Positions 8,786 through 18,331 of a DNA stretch of 64,000 bases are shown piece by piece. Source of the stretch: Myxococcota bacterium. GTDB taxonomy: Bacteria > Myxococcota_C > UBA6777. How positions within the stretch are numbered: the stretch's first letter is position 1; the number at the start of each line of letters is the position of its first letter. The translations under genes were made by a program, and so were the position numbers. The stretch is from NCBI GenBank assembly GCA_023150835.1, contig JAKLKB010000012.1:16858-80857 (forward strand), read 5' to 3'. Under the pieces are notes generated by a model. The model was not told where the DNA came from, did no database searches, and saw nothing but the letters and a program-made list of their open reading frames with translations.

Positions 8786-8934
8786 GACGAACTCCGCCTA
8801 GTGTGATCGACATGGGCAAGGGCCCCCCCGTGTTTGCCTAAGAACAGGGCGATTGCAACGACTCGCACCGACAAGCAGAGCACACTTCCCTCGGATATCG
8901 CGTTATCCCAAACACAACACCACCATACGCCGAT

Positions 8935-9030
8935 GCATCAGAGAAAAGAATGCCGTTCACAAACAACGGTGCATCGGAGAAAAGAATGCCGTTCACAAAC
9001 AACGGTGCATTGGAGAAAAGAATGCCGACA
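8935..9030 (+). repeat. 36-bp tandem repeat duplicating the dapB ribosome-binding site and start
   Basis: The string GAGAAAAGAATGCCG starts at 8941, 8977 and 9013, so the unit is 36 bp with two full copies and a partial third. Each copy contains a purine-rich Shine-Dalgarno-like GGAG or CAGAG and an ATG, all in frame with dapB (8950, 8986, 9022). Inside the unit, CCGTT and AACGG form a small dyad. Confidence 0.95.
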
Positions 9031-9828
9031 GAAGTGATCATGTGTGGTGCAGGCGGAAGAATGGGCCGTCGGATCATGGCCCTTGCGATCGAACAGAACG
9101 CCTTTTCTTTGGTGGGAGCGATCGAGCGTGCAGAAAGCCCGTTGATCGGGGAAGATGCGGGGGTGGTCGCTGGTCTCGATCCGATCGGCGTATCCATCCA
9201 GTCGGCGCATTCTGCCCAAGCGGGCCAAGTCGTGATCGACTTTTCCAGCCTCGAAGCCTTGCCGAGCGTCGTGCGCAGCGTGCGCAGCCAAGGGGCGGCG
9301 TTGGTCTGCGGAACCACCGGCCTCAAAGAAGAACAGCAACAGCACTTGCAAGAAGCATCCAAAGAGATCCCTGTGCTGTACAGCCCGAATATGAGCGTGG
9401 GTGTAAACCTGATGTTCTTGCTTGCGCGGCAAGTGGCGGCTTGGACAGGCGAAGAATTTGATATCGAGATCGTCGAAGCCCACCACCGTTTCAAACGAGA
9501 CGCACCCTCGGGAACGGCGATGCGTTTGGCAGAGATGGTCGCAGAGGGACGCGGCGTAAAGCTCGAAGAGACGGCGCGTTATGCACGAGAAGGCATCATG
9601 CCCGAGCGCACCCGCCAAGAGATCGGCATCCAAACGCTGCGGGGGGGTGATATCGTAGGCGAGCATACGGTGTTTTTTTGCGGGATGGGCGAGCGTTTGG
9701 AACTGACGCACCGCGCCACCTCTCGCGATATCTTTGCGCGAGGCGCTTTGCGGGCCGCTGCGTGGCTGCAACACCAACCTGCTGGCCTGTATTCGATGTT
9801 TGACCTTTTGTCCTTCTCAAATCCCTGA
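9022..9828 (+). CDS. dapB: 4-hydroxy-tetrahydrodipicolinate reductase
   Basis: 268 residues. It reduces the dapA product with NAD(P)H. The N-terminal Rossmann motif GAGGRMG (9-15) binds the nucleotide; CGTTGL follows, and the catalytic signature HHRFKRDAPSGTA carries the His pair and Lys. The C-terminal domain has the expected G-E-H-T-V-F-F region. The native start is most likely ATG 9022 with GGAG six bases upstream, because it begins immediately at the Rossmann strand. Two upstream in-frame ATGs at 8950 and 8986 come from the 36-bp tandem repeat and would add 24 or 12 residues. The stop overlaps the folK start by one base. Confidence 0.96.
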   Translation: MPTEVIMCGAGGRMGRRIMALAIEQNAFSLVGAIERAESPLIGEDAGVVAGLDPIGVSIQSAHSAQAGQVVIDFSSLEALPSVVRSVRSQGAALVCGTTGLKEEQQQHLQEASKEIPVLYSPNMSVGVNLMFLLARQVAAWTGEEFDIEIVEAHHRFKRDAPSGTAMRLAEMVAEGRGVKLEETARYAREGIMPERTRQEIGIQTLRGGDIVGEHTVFFCGMGERLELTHRATSRDIFARGALRAAAWLQHQPAGLYSMFDLLSFSNP

Positions 9829-10349
9829 TGGAACGGGCCTTTGTCGGGATCGGAACCAACCTTGGCCATCGGGAAACCTTTCTCACCTTTGCGCTCCAAC
9901 ATCTCGGACGCCTCGCATCGACGGGCGTATTGCGATGCTCGCCTTGGTATGAAACCGCTGCGGTGGGTGGGCCTGCTCAACCCGATTATCTCAACGCGGT
10001 GGCCTGCTTTGAGACGACGCTGTCTCCCCCTGCCCTACTTCTCCAACTTCAACGCATCGAAACGCTGGCTGGGCGCGAACGTTCGGTCTGGTGGGGGCCG
10101 CGCACTCTGGATCTGGATCTGCTTTGTCTTGGTACAGCGGTTGGGATATGGGAAGATCCGCCGTTGATCTTGCCGCATCCGCGCCTCCATCTGCGGCGCT
10201 TTGTGTTGCAACCGATGGCGGATGTCGCTCCGCACGCACAACACCCGACACTTCATCGAGAGATACAGGAACTTTTGCGAGAGTGCGTGGACCCTTCTGC
10301 TGTGCGTCCCTACATACCGCAAGAACAGCCCAACAAGGAGGCTTTCTGA
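9828..10349 (+). CDS. folK: 2-amino-4-hydroxy-6-hydroxymethyldihydropteridine pyrophosphokinase
   Basis: 173 residues, normal for HPPK. It transfers pyrophosphate from ATP to the pterin in folate synthesis. Signatures visible: GIGTNLGHRETFL at the N-terminus, the substrate loop with WYETAAVGGPAQPDYLNAV, and the WGPRTLDLDLL motif with the metal-binding D-L-D. The LPHPRLHLRRFVLQPM segment matches the family C-terminal signature. The start ATG overlaps the dapB TGA (TGATG), and the gene end likewise overlaps the next start, indicating translational coupling. Confidence 0.95.
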   Translation: MERAFVGIGTNLGHRETFLTFALQHLGRLASTGVLRCSPWYETAAVGGPAQPDYLNAVACFETTLSPPALLLQLQRIETLAGRERSVWWGPRTLDLDLLCLGTAVGIWEDPPLILPHPRLHLRRFVLQPMADVAPHAQHPTLHREIQELLRECVDPSAVRPYIPQEQPNKEAF

Positions 10350-10990
10350 TGAAACCGATCTCTTTTCGTCTGCCCTTCCACCAGATCGCCCTGCACTGGG
10401 GCGTCGTCACGGTTTTTCTCGCCACCGCCATCACGGTCTATCTTCTGGTCTTTGTTCTTCCCTACCAAGGACTTTCGTTGGAGCGTTGCCCCAGCACCTG
10501 CCACTACGATACAGACTGCTGGGTGCCAAACTGCACGCGAAAAGCCCGTTGCATCCGCGCTCAATGCAAACTTGCAGGTGGACACAAGCATTTTTTTAGT
10601 GCGATGTTGATCGGGCTTTTTGGCATCCTTGGCCTACTGTGGACTGGCGTTGCGCTGTTCAAATCGCGTGCGCGTTTGACGATCGACGACCAAGGCCTGC
10701 GTCTGATCCGCCTTCACCGCGAGGTCTTCCTCGCATGGGAAGACTTTTTGGGCATCACCTACCATGGCGTCAACACGCGCTTCGGCCACGAAGCCACCGT
10801 CTACTCTGTGACGGGCGATACGGGGATCTTCTCCTTCTTGACTTCGGGACTTCCCAAAGGCACCAGTACCCGCGATCTTGAACTCGGTGCCCTGTTCTTC
10901 TTTTCTCTCTCTCCTGACGATACCCAACAACTCCTCCAGATCATCCAAGAAAAAACGGGGGCCACCCCTGAAACCGAACACGAGTGGTAA
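10349..10990 (+). CDS. Conserved-looking two-helix membrane protein of unknown function
   Basis: 213 residues, not recognised. Two hydrophobic helices (about 15-40 and 78-102) flank a short loop with six or seven cysteines (CPSTCHYDTDCWVPNCT and beyond) that is predicted to face the periplasm. The C-terminal 110 residues (ARLTIDDQGLRLIRL onward) look like a small cytoplasmic beta-rich domain of the bacterial PH/DUF type. AAGGAG lies upstream of the ATG, which overlaps the folK stop. The Cys loop suggests disulfides or metal binding; nothing links it to folate. Confidence 0.7.
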   Translation: MKPISFRLPFHQIALHWGVVTVFLATAITVYLLVFVLPYQGLSLERCPSTCHYDTDCWVPNCTRKARCIRAQCKLAGGHKHFFSAMLIGLFGILGLLWTGVALFKSRARLTIDDQGLRLIRLHREVFLAWEDFLGITYHGVNTRFGHEATVYSVTGDTGIFSFLTSGLPKGTSTRDLELGALFFFSLSPDDTQQLLQIIQEKTGATPETEHEW

Positions 10991-11376
10991 CACGAAATCC
11001 GCCTATCGTGTGCTCGCAACATATCGGGCCTCGGCTCGCCCTCGTGACAAGATGTCATCCCGCCTCTTCTCTCCGCCCTTTTCGGGTAGCATCACAAAGC
11101 CCCGATGCTGTAAGATATTTGACAAGAAAATCGTTTCTTGCCAAAGGTATGCTTTTTGCTCGCAAGGCTTTTTGTACCGCATTCCCCACCAAGACGGGGG
11201 TTTGGGACTCCAAGGAAAAGAAGCCTCGACGGATACAAAGATGAGGACGCACGCGCCCGAAGAGACGAGAATTGCGAAGTAGTGTAGTGTCACTTGCGCC
11301 GAACCAGCGTTGGATGGACACTGCGCACTCTCAAAGAGACGAGCCTCACGAAGCGATGGCACAAGGAGAAAAAAAC
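10991..11376. other. Intergenic region upstream of the secretin gene
   Basis: About 390 bp with no clear gene. It begins with CGAAATCCGCC-TATCGTGTG, a fragment of the dispersed repeat seen at 32.1 and 54.6 kb. At 11123-11140 a 7-bp inverted repeat (CAAGAAA-ATCG-TTTCTTG) is preceded by an overlapping TTGACA, a possible operator/promoter. The secretin frame itself is open from about 11272. Confidence 0.4.
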
Positions 11377-13545
11377 GTGACGTGCTGGAGAAACAGAAGA
11401 TGGACTTGGGTGCTGCTTTGCGCCTTGTGGGTCGGTGGCATGACCGCTTGGGATGCCCGCGCCGCTCCGCCTTGTCTCCCCCAATGGCGAAAGCTAATCC
11501 GCCTCGAACTTCGCGATCAACCGATCCTCGAAGTGGTGAAAAAGATCTCGGACTTAACGTGCTACCATTTCATTGTTGCGGATCAGGTGCGCGGTAGAAA
11601 GATAACGCTGATCGCCGAAAAAGCCGTCTCTGTTCGTGACGTATACAGCGCCTTTTTGTCGATGTTGGAGGTCAACGAACTCACGCTCGTCAAAGAGGGC
11701 GCATATCGCCGCATCGTGTTTTCCCGCCAAGCCCTCCAGCAACCGATCCCCTACAGCCAAGGGAAGTTTCGAGAAGCCGCCCAAGACCAACTGGTGATGT
11801 ATATGCTGACCGTCAAGCACATCGACGTGTTTCAGCTCAACAACGTCTTGCGCCAACTGGCCAGTCCTGCGGGCCGTACCATCGTCTTTCAACCCTCTTC
11901 GATCATCCTGTTGGTGGACTACGCCAACAACATCCAGCGCTTGCTCAAGATCGTCAACGAGCTTGATGTCGCCGAAGCCAACGTCCGCGAGCGCATGTAT
12001 ATCGTGCAGATCCTCAATGGCCAAGCCCAAGAGATCGTGCAGCGCGTCCAAGCCATCTTCCAAGTCCAACAGATCCAGCCCAACCAACGCAGATTCGGCT
12101 CCAACCAGATCGACGAAAACTACCGCCTCTCGAAGATCATCGCCGACGAGCGCACCAACCGCGTGATCATCGTCTCAGGCCCGATGGCGTTTGCGAATGT
12201 GCGGGGACTGCTCGACAAACTGGATATCTCGCTACCTGACGGAGGCCAAGTTCGCCTGACACGCCTGCGCTTTGCAAAGGCCGATGAGATCGCCCAAACC
12301 CTCTCACAACTGGCCCAAGGCCGTTCGCCCATGCGAGGGCGTGCGCCGATCCGAGCTTCTTCCACCGATCTATTCCAAGGCGAGATCCGCATCACTCCTG
12401 ACAAAGCCACAAACTCCCTTGTGATCGTCGCCAACCAGCGCGATTACGAAAGCCTGATGCGCGTAATCAAACAGCTTGATGTCCGCCGCAAGCAGATCTT
12501 CATCGAAGCCGTGATCATGGAAGTCAGCCTCGAAAAGACGCGAGAGCTTGGGGCCGCCTTTCACGGTGGTTTACCGCTTTCCACCGACACCACCAATCCC
12601 TCCTTTGCGCTCCTAGGGACCCGACTTTCGGGGCTGACCAGCCTTGTACTCGATCCCGCTTCGCTGATGGGCCTTGCGCTTGGTTTGCGCGGGCCACCCC
12701 TTGCCGGAACATCGGGCCTTTTGGGGACAGGAACCTCCATCCCTTCTTTTGGCGTTGTCTTGCGCGCTATGCAGACCAACTCCGATGTCGACTTGATCTC
12801 AACGCCCCATGTCCTCGCCACAACCAACGAAGAAGCCACGCTCCAAGTCGGCCAAAACGTCCCATTCATCGCAGGAACCAACTTTTCTTCGATCGGGATG
12901 GGCGTCGGCTTTCCCGTACAAAATATCCAACGCCAAGACGTCGCCCTCACCCTCAAACTCAAACCCCAAGTCAACGCAGGCGACCGCGTCAAGATCGAGA
13001 TCGATCTCGAATTAACCGAGATCGCGTCCCAAAACCGCGAACTCGGCCCCACCACCACCAAGCGAAAGATCAAAACCACCGTCCGCGTCCGTGACAACCA
13101 AACCATCGTGATCGGTGGATTGATCCGCGATCGTCAGGCCAAGGGCGTCTCGAAAGTCCCTGTACTCGGCGATATCCCTCTTCTTGGGGCGCTGTTTCGG
13201 GTCGAACAAAACTCCACCGAAAAACGCAATCTGTTGATCTTTATGACCCCTCACATCGTCCTGACCGCCTCGGACTTCCGCAAGATCTTTCAACAAAAGA
13301 TGCGCGAGCGCCAAGAGTTCCTCGATGCCTACTACACCGAAAAATACAAAGAGCTTCGTGATAGCGCAAAGCTCCGATCAACGGGCGTATTGGATCATGT
13401 GTTTCGAGATCATGAGTACGTCGAGTCTCGCGCAGCACGCGAGCAACAGAAAAAACGCGAAGCTCAAAAACAAAAGGAAAGCCAAAAAGAGCTCCCTCGC
13501 GCCCAACAAGTCTCCCCCTCCAAAGCCCCGTCCCCCCGCGATTAG
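11377..13545 (+). CDS. Secretin, GspD/PilQ family (outer-membrane pore)
   Basis: About 722 residues with a signal peptide (basic WRNRRW, hydrophobic VLLCALWVGGMTAW, cleavage near DARA-AP). An N0 domain follows (LRDQPILEVVKKISDL..., about 40-110), then N1/N2-type modules with repeated I-V-x-x-L-D-V segments. The secretin core comprises VPFIAG, the DVALTLKLKPQV strand, and the C-terminal signature VPVLGDIPLLGALF with LLIFMTPHIV. The basic tail is rich in K/Q. It forms the gated outer-membrane multimer of type II secretion or type IV pili; the N0-N1-N2 layout without AMIN domains favours GspD. I chose GTG 11377 with AAGGAG eight bases upstream; ATG 11314 and ATG 11356 are alternatives. No other type II genes are adjacent; the minor-pilin operon converges on it. 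Confidence 0.9.
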   Translation: MTCWRNRRWTWVLLCALWVGGMTAWDARAAPPCLPQWRKLIRLELRDQPILEVVKKISDLTCYHFIVADQVRGRKITLIAEKAVSVRDVYSAFLSMLEVNELTLVKEGAYRRIVFSRQALQQPIPYSQGKFREAAQDQLVMYMLTVKHIDVFQLNNVLRQLASPAGRTIVFQPSSIILLVDYANNIQRLLKIVNELDVAEANVRERMYIVQILNGQAQEIVQRVQAIFQVQQIQPNQRRFGSNQIDENYRLSKIIADERTNRVIIVSGPMAFANVRGLLDKLDISLPDGGQVRLTRLRFAKADEIAQTLSQLAQGRSPMRGRAPIRASSTDLFQGEIRITPDKATNSLVIVANQRDYESLMRVIKQLDVRRKQIFIEAVIMEVSLEKTRELGAAFHGGLPLSTDTTNPSFALLGTRLSGLTSLVLDPASLMGLALGLRGPPLAGTSGLLGTGTSIPSFGVVLRAMQTNSDVDLISTPHVLATTNEEATLQVGQNVPFIAGTNFSSIGMGVGFPVQNIQRQDVALTLKLKPQVNAGDRVKIEIDLELTEIASQNRELGPTTTKRKIKTTVRVRDNQTIVIGGLIRDRQAKGVSKVPVLGDIPLLGALFRVEQNSTEKRNLLIFMTPHIVLTASDFRKIFQQKMRERQEFLDAYYTEKYKELRDSAKLRSTGVLDHVFRDHEYVESRAAREQQKKREAQKQKESQKELPRAQQVSPSKAPSPRD

Positions 13546-13639
13546 CGCTGTCTGTTCTCTCTATCCAAAAGCAAATCCCCCTCCCGCTCCCCCTGCCTGA
13601 TACAAACGATGCCCCTGCCCCAACAGCGGAGGCCCGCTC

Positions 13640-16600
13640 TCAGTTATCGAGCACAAGCACCCAGTCTGTCGCCATGATCGTCTTGTTGGAGGGTGGGGTG
13701 TTCATCATCACGGGTGCGTTTCCGCTGCCTGTGTTGTTGGTGGCGTTTTTCACCACGGAGTTGGGCGGTTGCAAGAACTGGTTGGCACCGCTCAAACGGG
13801 ACAACGACACTTGGACGGCCAGCTTACCGCTCTTTTTGACTTCGACGTTCGAGCCTTTCTTGGGATCGGTCGGATCACGCGGGACGTTTTGCAGATCACC
13901 CGGCGTATAAGAAACCGTCGGTCCCATGCTCAGCGTATTTTTCCCGAACGCGTGGTAACGGTAAAATTGGTAATCATTGGGTTGAGTCACAGGTGGCTCG
14001 GTAATCAACATCGGCTGCGTGTAGTTGATATCGTTGCAACGCGCATCCGCCACAGGAGAACTCGCTTTCGGACCATCGACGTACTGCGTGCGCATCCCTT
14101 CGTTTTGGCATTCTGGAGGGTTTGAATGGGTGTTGCAGGAAGTCAAGGCATTGCACTGCTCGACGGGTGTACGGTCGTTGTTGTAACGGCTTGCATTTTT
14201 CAATGCGAGGCAAGTCGCATCGGTGCAAGGTTCCTCGTAGCGGATGCCGTAAAGCCGCGCCTCACCGGGGAGACCACACACGGGCAGCGTATCGCTCGCC
14301 ACGTCGAAGGTTGTAAAATAGGTAATACCGTTCGCTATCACGGGATCTCCCGTAAATTTCTCTCCTGTGTAGCCGCCTGCGGTGTACTGTTTCAACAGAG
14401 TTTGGCTGTTATCCCGATCGTTATACTTGTTGAGATCGCCCATCCACGCATGAACGAGATAACGAAACTCACCGAGCGAACCGAGGATCTCGCGCAACGA
14501 GAAGGTCTTGTTGGTGGCGTCATAAGATTCCACGTTCGTCAAATCGCCCGTTCCACCCGAAAGAACAAGCTCACCGCGTGGGTTCAAAGCAAGCGCCATC
14601 GAACTCATCACAGGTTGAGGAGAAGTGTTGTACTTGAACGGATCATGGACAAAGTGTGTGTTTTGTACGTCCACACCGTTGCACTTGGGCATCTGGGGTT
14701 GGCCGGTCGTCGGATTGACGTTGCCCCACGCCGCAACATCTGGACATCCAAGATCGACTCGGAAGATACGGCCATGTGCATCACCAAAGAAGAAACGTGT
14801 CATGGGTGCCGGCTCGATGGGGTATCCCACAGGCGTACCCGTCACGCCACGCGCATCGTAAAACTCCAAAGGACGGTACGATCCCGTACACCCTGTCGCC
14901 GTTTTGCACGTGTTGTTCGCCATCAGATCGTAAGGAACGATCTCCGACAAGAACATACCTGTCTCCAAATCCACGATGTAGACGACCGCGCCGATGTGAT
15001 TGTTGTTTTTGTCCATCGTGTAGGTGGGCGGGCTATTGTTGATGTTGATATTGACCCCACCGGGCAGGATCGCAACGGCGCGCTCCATCGCGTTGGCGTT
15101 CGCACTTGGGCGGTTGGTGCTGATATCCCACCGCACAAGGACGTTGGCGATGAGCGGGCGTCCAACAGTATAACCAAGGCGATCAAACCGCGTATTGTCA
15201 GGCGACGGTGTGGTGACGATAGCCTTTGGATCTTTGTAGCTGTGGTGATTGATCTCCCACATCAAGCGGGGACGGAACGGATCCGTCACGTCGATCGCCA
15301 CATAGCCGCGCCCTCCCATTCCCATACCAAACAGCAGGACCGAGCGAAACTTGGCATAGACTTCACCCGAGTTGCCGTCATAGAAACGGAACATTTGATA
15401 GTTCCCGACAACTGGACTTCCATCTGTGGTGTAGACGCGCCCGCCACCTTCGCGCATCCCACGAACGGCGTACTTCAGATTCGGCAAGACTGTTTTGGGG
15501 ATAAAGCCCCACAACTCCATCCCGCTATCCGCGTGGAAGGCATGCATGATCCCGTCGTTCGACCCCACAAACAGGACCGTTGGACGGCTCGCTCCGATGG
15601 TCGCTCCACCAATCCCCCCTGCCATCTGCGTTTTCAACCAATCGTTGTAGCGAGGATCTTCGCGATTGGACAGCGGGCGCGTCAACAACGCCGGTGTCGA
15701 ATGATAGATCGCTCCCAACTTAAAGGAGCGCAGCTTGGGGCTTGTCGTATCGTATCCACGAATGAAGTTGACGAGAAACTCGAATTCTTCTTTGCACTCG
15801 TTTCCGCTTTGATCACAACCACCATAACATTCTTCTTGAGTGCAGCAATACGCCCCACGACAACCAAGCGCGCATTGATCTGTTGCTCCACCCGAATTGC
15901 AGCGCAAACGCAGATTGCGGCGAAAAGTGACGTTGATCGGATCCAATCGGTGTTCTGCTGCGGGAGCGAGCGTATTCGAAGACACCGTTCCGGGTTGAGC
16001 GTTGGCGATATCGCTGATCCCGCCGGGCTGAAGGATCGCGATCGGCGGGTTGGCGTCATCATCGTAGATATCAAATCGTTTCGTGGTGGGGTTATAGCCC
16101 GTCATGGTGGTGCTTGGGGTATGGTTGCGGGTCTCTGTTTGCACACGATTGACCGAAAGATCCACAGAATTCGGCACGGTAAAACCGTTCGTTGTCAAAT
16201 CAAGACCATCCAACCTTTCGACGTTGACAAAGATCGTGCGCGGGCTACTGAGGTTTCGCGTATCATCCAGTTGTTTGCCGAATTCCAAATAAGCCTGCGG
16301 CTCGGGTACCAACCGACCGTCATTGGGATCTTCGCAAAGCCCAGAACGCTCCAGTTTCCCTTGTGGCATCATACAGTTGAGCGCTTTGATATAATTGTTC
16401 TTACACCAATTCTTGCATCCATCCCATGCCGTTTGCGAACCGTCCGCGCCTGCGAAAAAATTCACGCGGTTGGTACCGTTGCAAGCGTGGTAGAGCGGCC
16501 ACAAACAACCATTCCCTCCGAAATTGGTGCAGCGCTGGCAATAAATCCCCCATGCCGTCCCGGGCGGGCTGTTTGTGGTGCCTGTTCCTCCGCACTGTGC

Positions 16601-18265
16601 GGCTTGTTTGGCATCGTTGCGACAGATCGCGTTGTAGATCTGATCGATGCGCTGCGAATTGGGATCGTTTGGATTGGCGAGGCAGTACGTGTTGCCGGAA
16701 GCGCTGTTGTCGTTGGTTTCGCTAAACGTACTCAAGAAGGTGTATTGCTTGACTTTCTGGCTTCCCGAAACAGTGGTGCATTGGTTTTGCGTTAAGTTAC
16801 GGTTGATATAAGACGTTGAGACGTTCTTTGTATAAGATTTAAGACAGGTACAACCCGGGACGTTTTCGTCTGTTCGACCGTCGCAGTTGTTGTCCAAACC
16901 GTCGCAGACTTCGGCTGTTGCGTTGTCGATGATCTCTTGGAAAGCAGAGGCCAGCGAGGCCGCGTTGTTGGCAGCATAATAAAGGCAGCTTCCGCCCGTA
17001 CAATTGGCGGGCTTCGTACGACCAAAATGCGCGATATCGTTTAAGCAATTTTTCCCAGCCGTTCCAAGACCATTGCCGAAGCCAACAACGTACGTTTTGT
17101 TTTGGTTACCAAAGTCGTTGAAGACTTGGTTGACCTTCCATTCGGCGCAGTTGCACTGCCCCCCGTGGGTTGTCCCTTTCACTGCGTACGTAAAAGGACT
17201 CAGGCTCGCCATCTGCGGTGTGCAAGTGCTGTTTGTGTTGCTTCCAGAGGGATCGCCGTCGGTCACAAAGAGGATCGCTGTTTTTCGGTTGGGGATGGTG
17301 TCCAGATTGCGCGCTCGTATCATCATATTTCGCGCCAAGTCCAGCCCCGCCCAATAATTCGTCCCTCCCTCAGCGGTTGCGTCGATCAAGGCTTGTTTCA
17401 CGATGGTCGGTGGATCCACCGTGCCATCGTCTTGGACGATACGGTGGTAGACGCTGTTGGTTTTGTCCCAAGCGCTCCCGTACACGCTCGTGTGATAAGA
17501 CCCGTTTGAGAAGAAAACAAGACCAAACCGAACTTTGCGGTCGTTGTAGGAGTTCGCAAGGGTTCCCCCATAGCTATCGACGGACTTGACAAGGGCGTTG
17601 ATAGCGGTGTCCCAACGCGTATAGCGGCAAGTTTTCGCACCCGTCGGGCCTTCACAGGTCGAAGAACCCATGAAATCGAAATACTTCATGTCAGGGTTGT
17701 GCGTCGTGGTTCGGCACTGTGTGGTGGAGGAACAAGCGAATCCACTGTCCACCAGCGAACCTCCCGTAAAATACATACTACAAGAGCGGTCGAGGACGAT
17801 GATCAAGTTGGGCGGTTCGCAGTTTGAAGCGGTGGGGGGGGTGTTGCATTTTCCAGAGAGGCATTTGACTTTGTTTCCGCATCGGGCATTTTGGCAGTCT
17901 TTGTCGGTGGTGCAACTGTTTGGGCAACCCGCTGTGCTGGAAGCACAAGAGTTCGTCACGGCTCCAGAAGAATCCGTCTGTCGACAAACTTGTAGAGAGG
18001 GACAATGATGGTCTTCGATGCAGACGTCACAACGGTTGCTTTTGGGATTGCAATAGGGATAATTACTGACGCCTGAAGTACAACTTCCTCCATTGGAGCA
18101 GTACGCCGCAGAACGACAATAAGCGTCCGAGGTGCAGCTTTGGCGGAAACCTGGGTGAGTGACGGCAGTTTGGGGTGGTGCTGCGTGGGTTTGCGGCGCA
18201 TCGGAAACCAGCCAGAGCAGGACGCCAAAGAGTCCAGCCCGAAGGATGATGGGGACACGTTGCAT
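13640..18265 (-). CDS. PilY1-like type IV pilus adhesin with N-terminal vWA domain
   Basis: 1541 residues. Signal peptide (1-29), then a Cys-rich region (about 44-150) with repeated C-x4-6-C pairs. Next comes a von Willebrand A domain starting at about 153 with the MIDAS Asp159-x-Ser161-x-Ser163, and a calcium-motif-like CDGLDNNCDGRTDE near 460. A long central region is followed by a C-terminal PilY1-type propeller containing V-L-F-V-G-S-N-D-G-I-M-H-A-F-H and the WGFIPKTVLPNL signature. PilY1 proteins sit at the pilus tip and promote extension, adhesion and mechanosensing. AAGGAGG precedes the ATG. It is the last gene of a five-gene minor-pilin operon, exactly where PilY1 is found elsewhere. 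The vWA plus DNNCDG combination suggests metal-dependent adhesion. Confidence 0.9.
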   Translation of the reverse strand: MQRVPIILRAGLFGVLLWLVSDAPQTHAAPPQTAVTHPGFRQSCTSDAYCRSAAYCSNGGSCTSGVSNYPYCNPKSNRCDVCIEDHHCPSLQVCRQTDSSGAVTNSCASSTAGCPNSCTTDKDCQNARCGNKVKCLSGKCNTPPTASNCEPPNLIIVLDRSCSMYFTGGSLVDSGFACSSTTQCRTTTHNPDMKYFDFMGSSTCEGPTGAKTCRYTRWDTAINALVKSVDSYGGTLANSYNDRKVRFGLVFFSNGSYHTSVYGSAWDKTNSVYHRIVQDDGTVDPPTIVKQALIDATAEGGTNYWAGLDLARNMMIRARNLDTIPNRKTAILFVTDGDPSGSNTNSTCTPQMASLSPFTYAVKGTTHGGQCNCAEWKVNQVFNDFGNQNKTYVVGFGNGLGTAGKNCLNDIAHFGRTKPANCTGGSCLYYAANNAASLASAFQEIIDNATAEVCDGLDNNCDGRTDENVPGCTCLKSYTKNVSTSYINRNLTQNQCTTVSGSQKVKQYTFLSTFSETNDNSASGNTYCLANPNDPNSQRIDQIYNAICRNDAKQAAQCGGTGTTNSPPGTAWGIYCQRCTNFGGNGCLWPLYHACNGTNRVNFFAGADGSQTAWDGCKNWCKNNYIKALNCMMPQGKLERSGLCEDPNDGRLVPEPQAYLEFGKQLDDTRNLSSPRTIFVNVERLDGLDLTTNGFTVPNSVDLSVNRVQTETRNHTPSTTMTGYNPTTKRFDIYDDDANPPIAILQPGGISDIANAQPGTVSSNTLAPAAEHRLDPINVTFRRNLRLRCNSGGATDQCALGCRGAYCCTQEECYGGCDQSGNECKEEFEFLVNFIRGYDTTSPKLRSFKLGAIYHSTPALLTRPLSNREDPRYNDWLKTQMAGGIGGATIGASRPTVLFVGSNDGIMHAFHADSGMELWGFIPKTVLPNLKYAVRGMREGGGRVYTTDGSPVVGNYQMFRFYDGNSGEVYAKFRSVLLFGMGMGGRGYVAIDVTDPFRPRLMWEINHHSYKDPKAIVTTPSPDNTRFDRLGYTVGRPLIANVLVRWDISTNRPSANANAMERAVAILPGGVNININNSPPTYTMDKNNNHIGAVVYIVDLETGMFLSEIVPYDLMANNTCKTATGCTGSYRPLEFYDARGVTGTPVGYPIEPAPMTRFFFGDAHGRIFRVDLGCPDVAAWGNVNPTTGQPQMPKCNGVDVQNTHFVHDPFKYNTSPQPVMSSMALALNPRGELVLSGGTGDLTNVESYDATNKTFSLREILGSLGEFRYLVHAWMGDLNKYNDRDNSQTLLKQYTAGGYTGEKFTGDPVIANGITYFTTFDVASDTLPVCGLPGEARLYGIRYEEPCTDATCLALKNASRYNNDRTPVEQCNALTSCNTHSNPPECQNEGMRTQYVDGPKASSPVADARCNDINYTQPMLITEPPVTQPNDYQFYRYHAFGKNTLSMGPTVSYTPGDLQNVPRDPTDPKKGSNVEVKKSGKLAVQVSLSRLSGANQFLQPPNSVVKNATNNTGSGNAPVMMNTPPSNKTIMATDWVLVLDN

Positions 18266-18331
18266 GGGGCCTCCTTGATGGAAAGGTCAGGGGATTCGGA
18301 GAAACAAGGTATGAGCAAGAAAACACAGAGA

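Noticed and set aside
14126-16795. 889-residue plus-strand frame
   Set aside because: It is antisense to the PilY1-like gene, lacks a ribosome-binding site and has no domain-like pattern; codon bias of the true gene keeps the opposite frame open.
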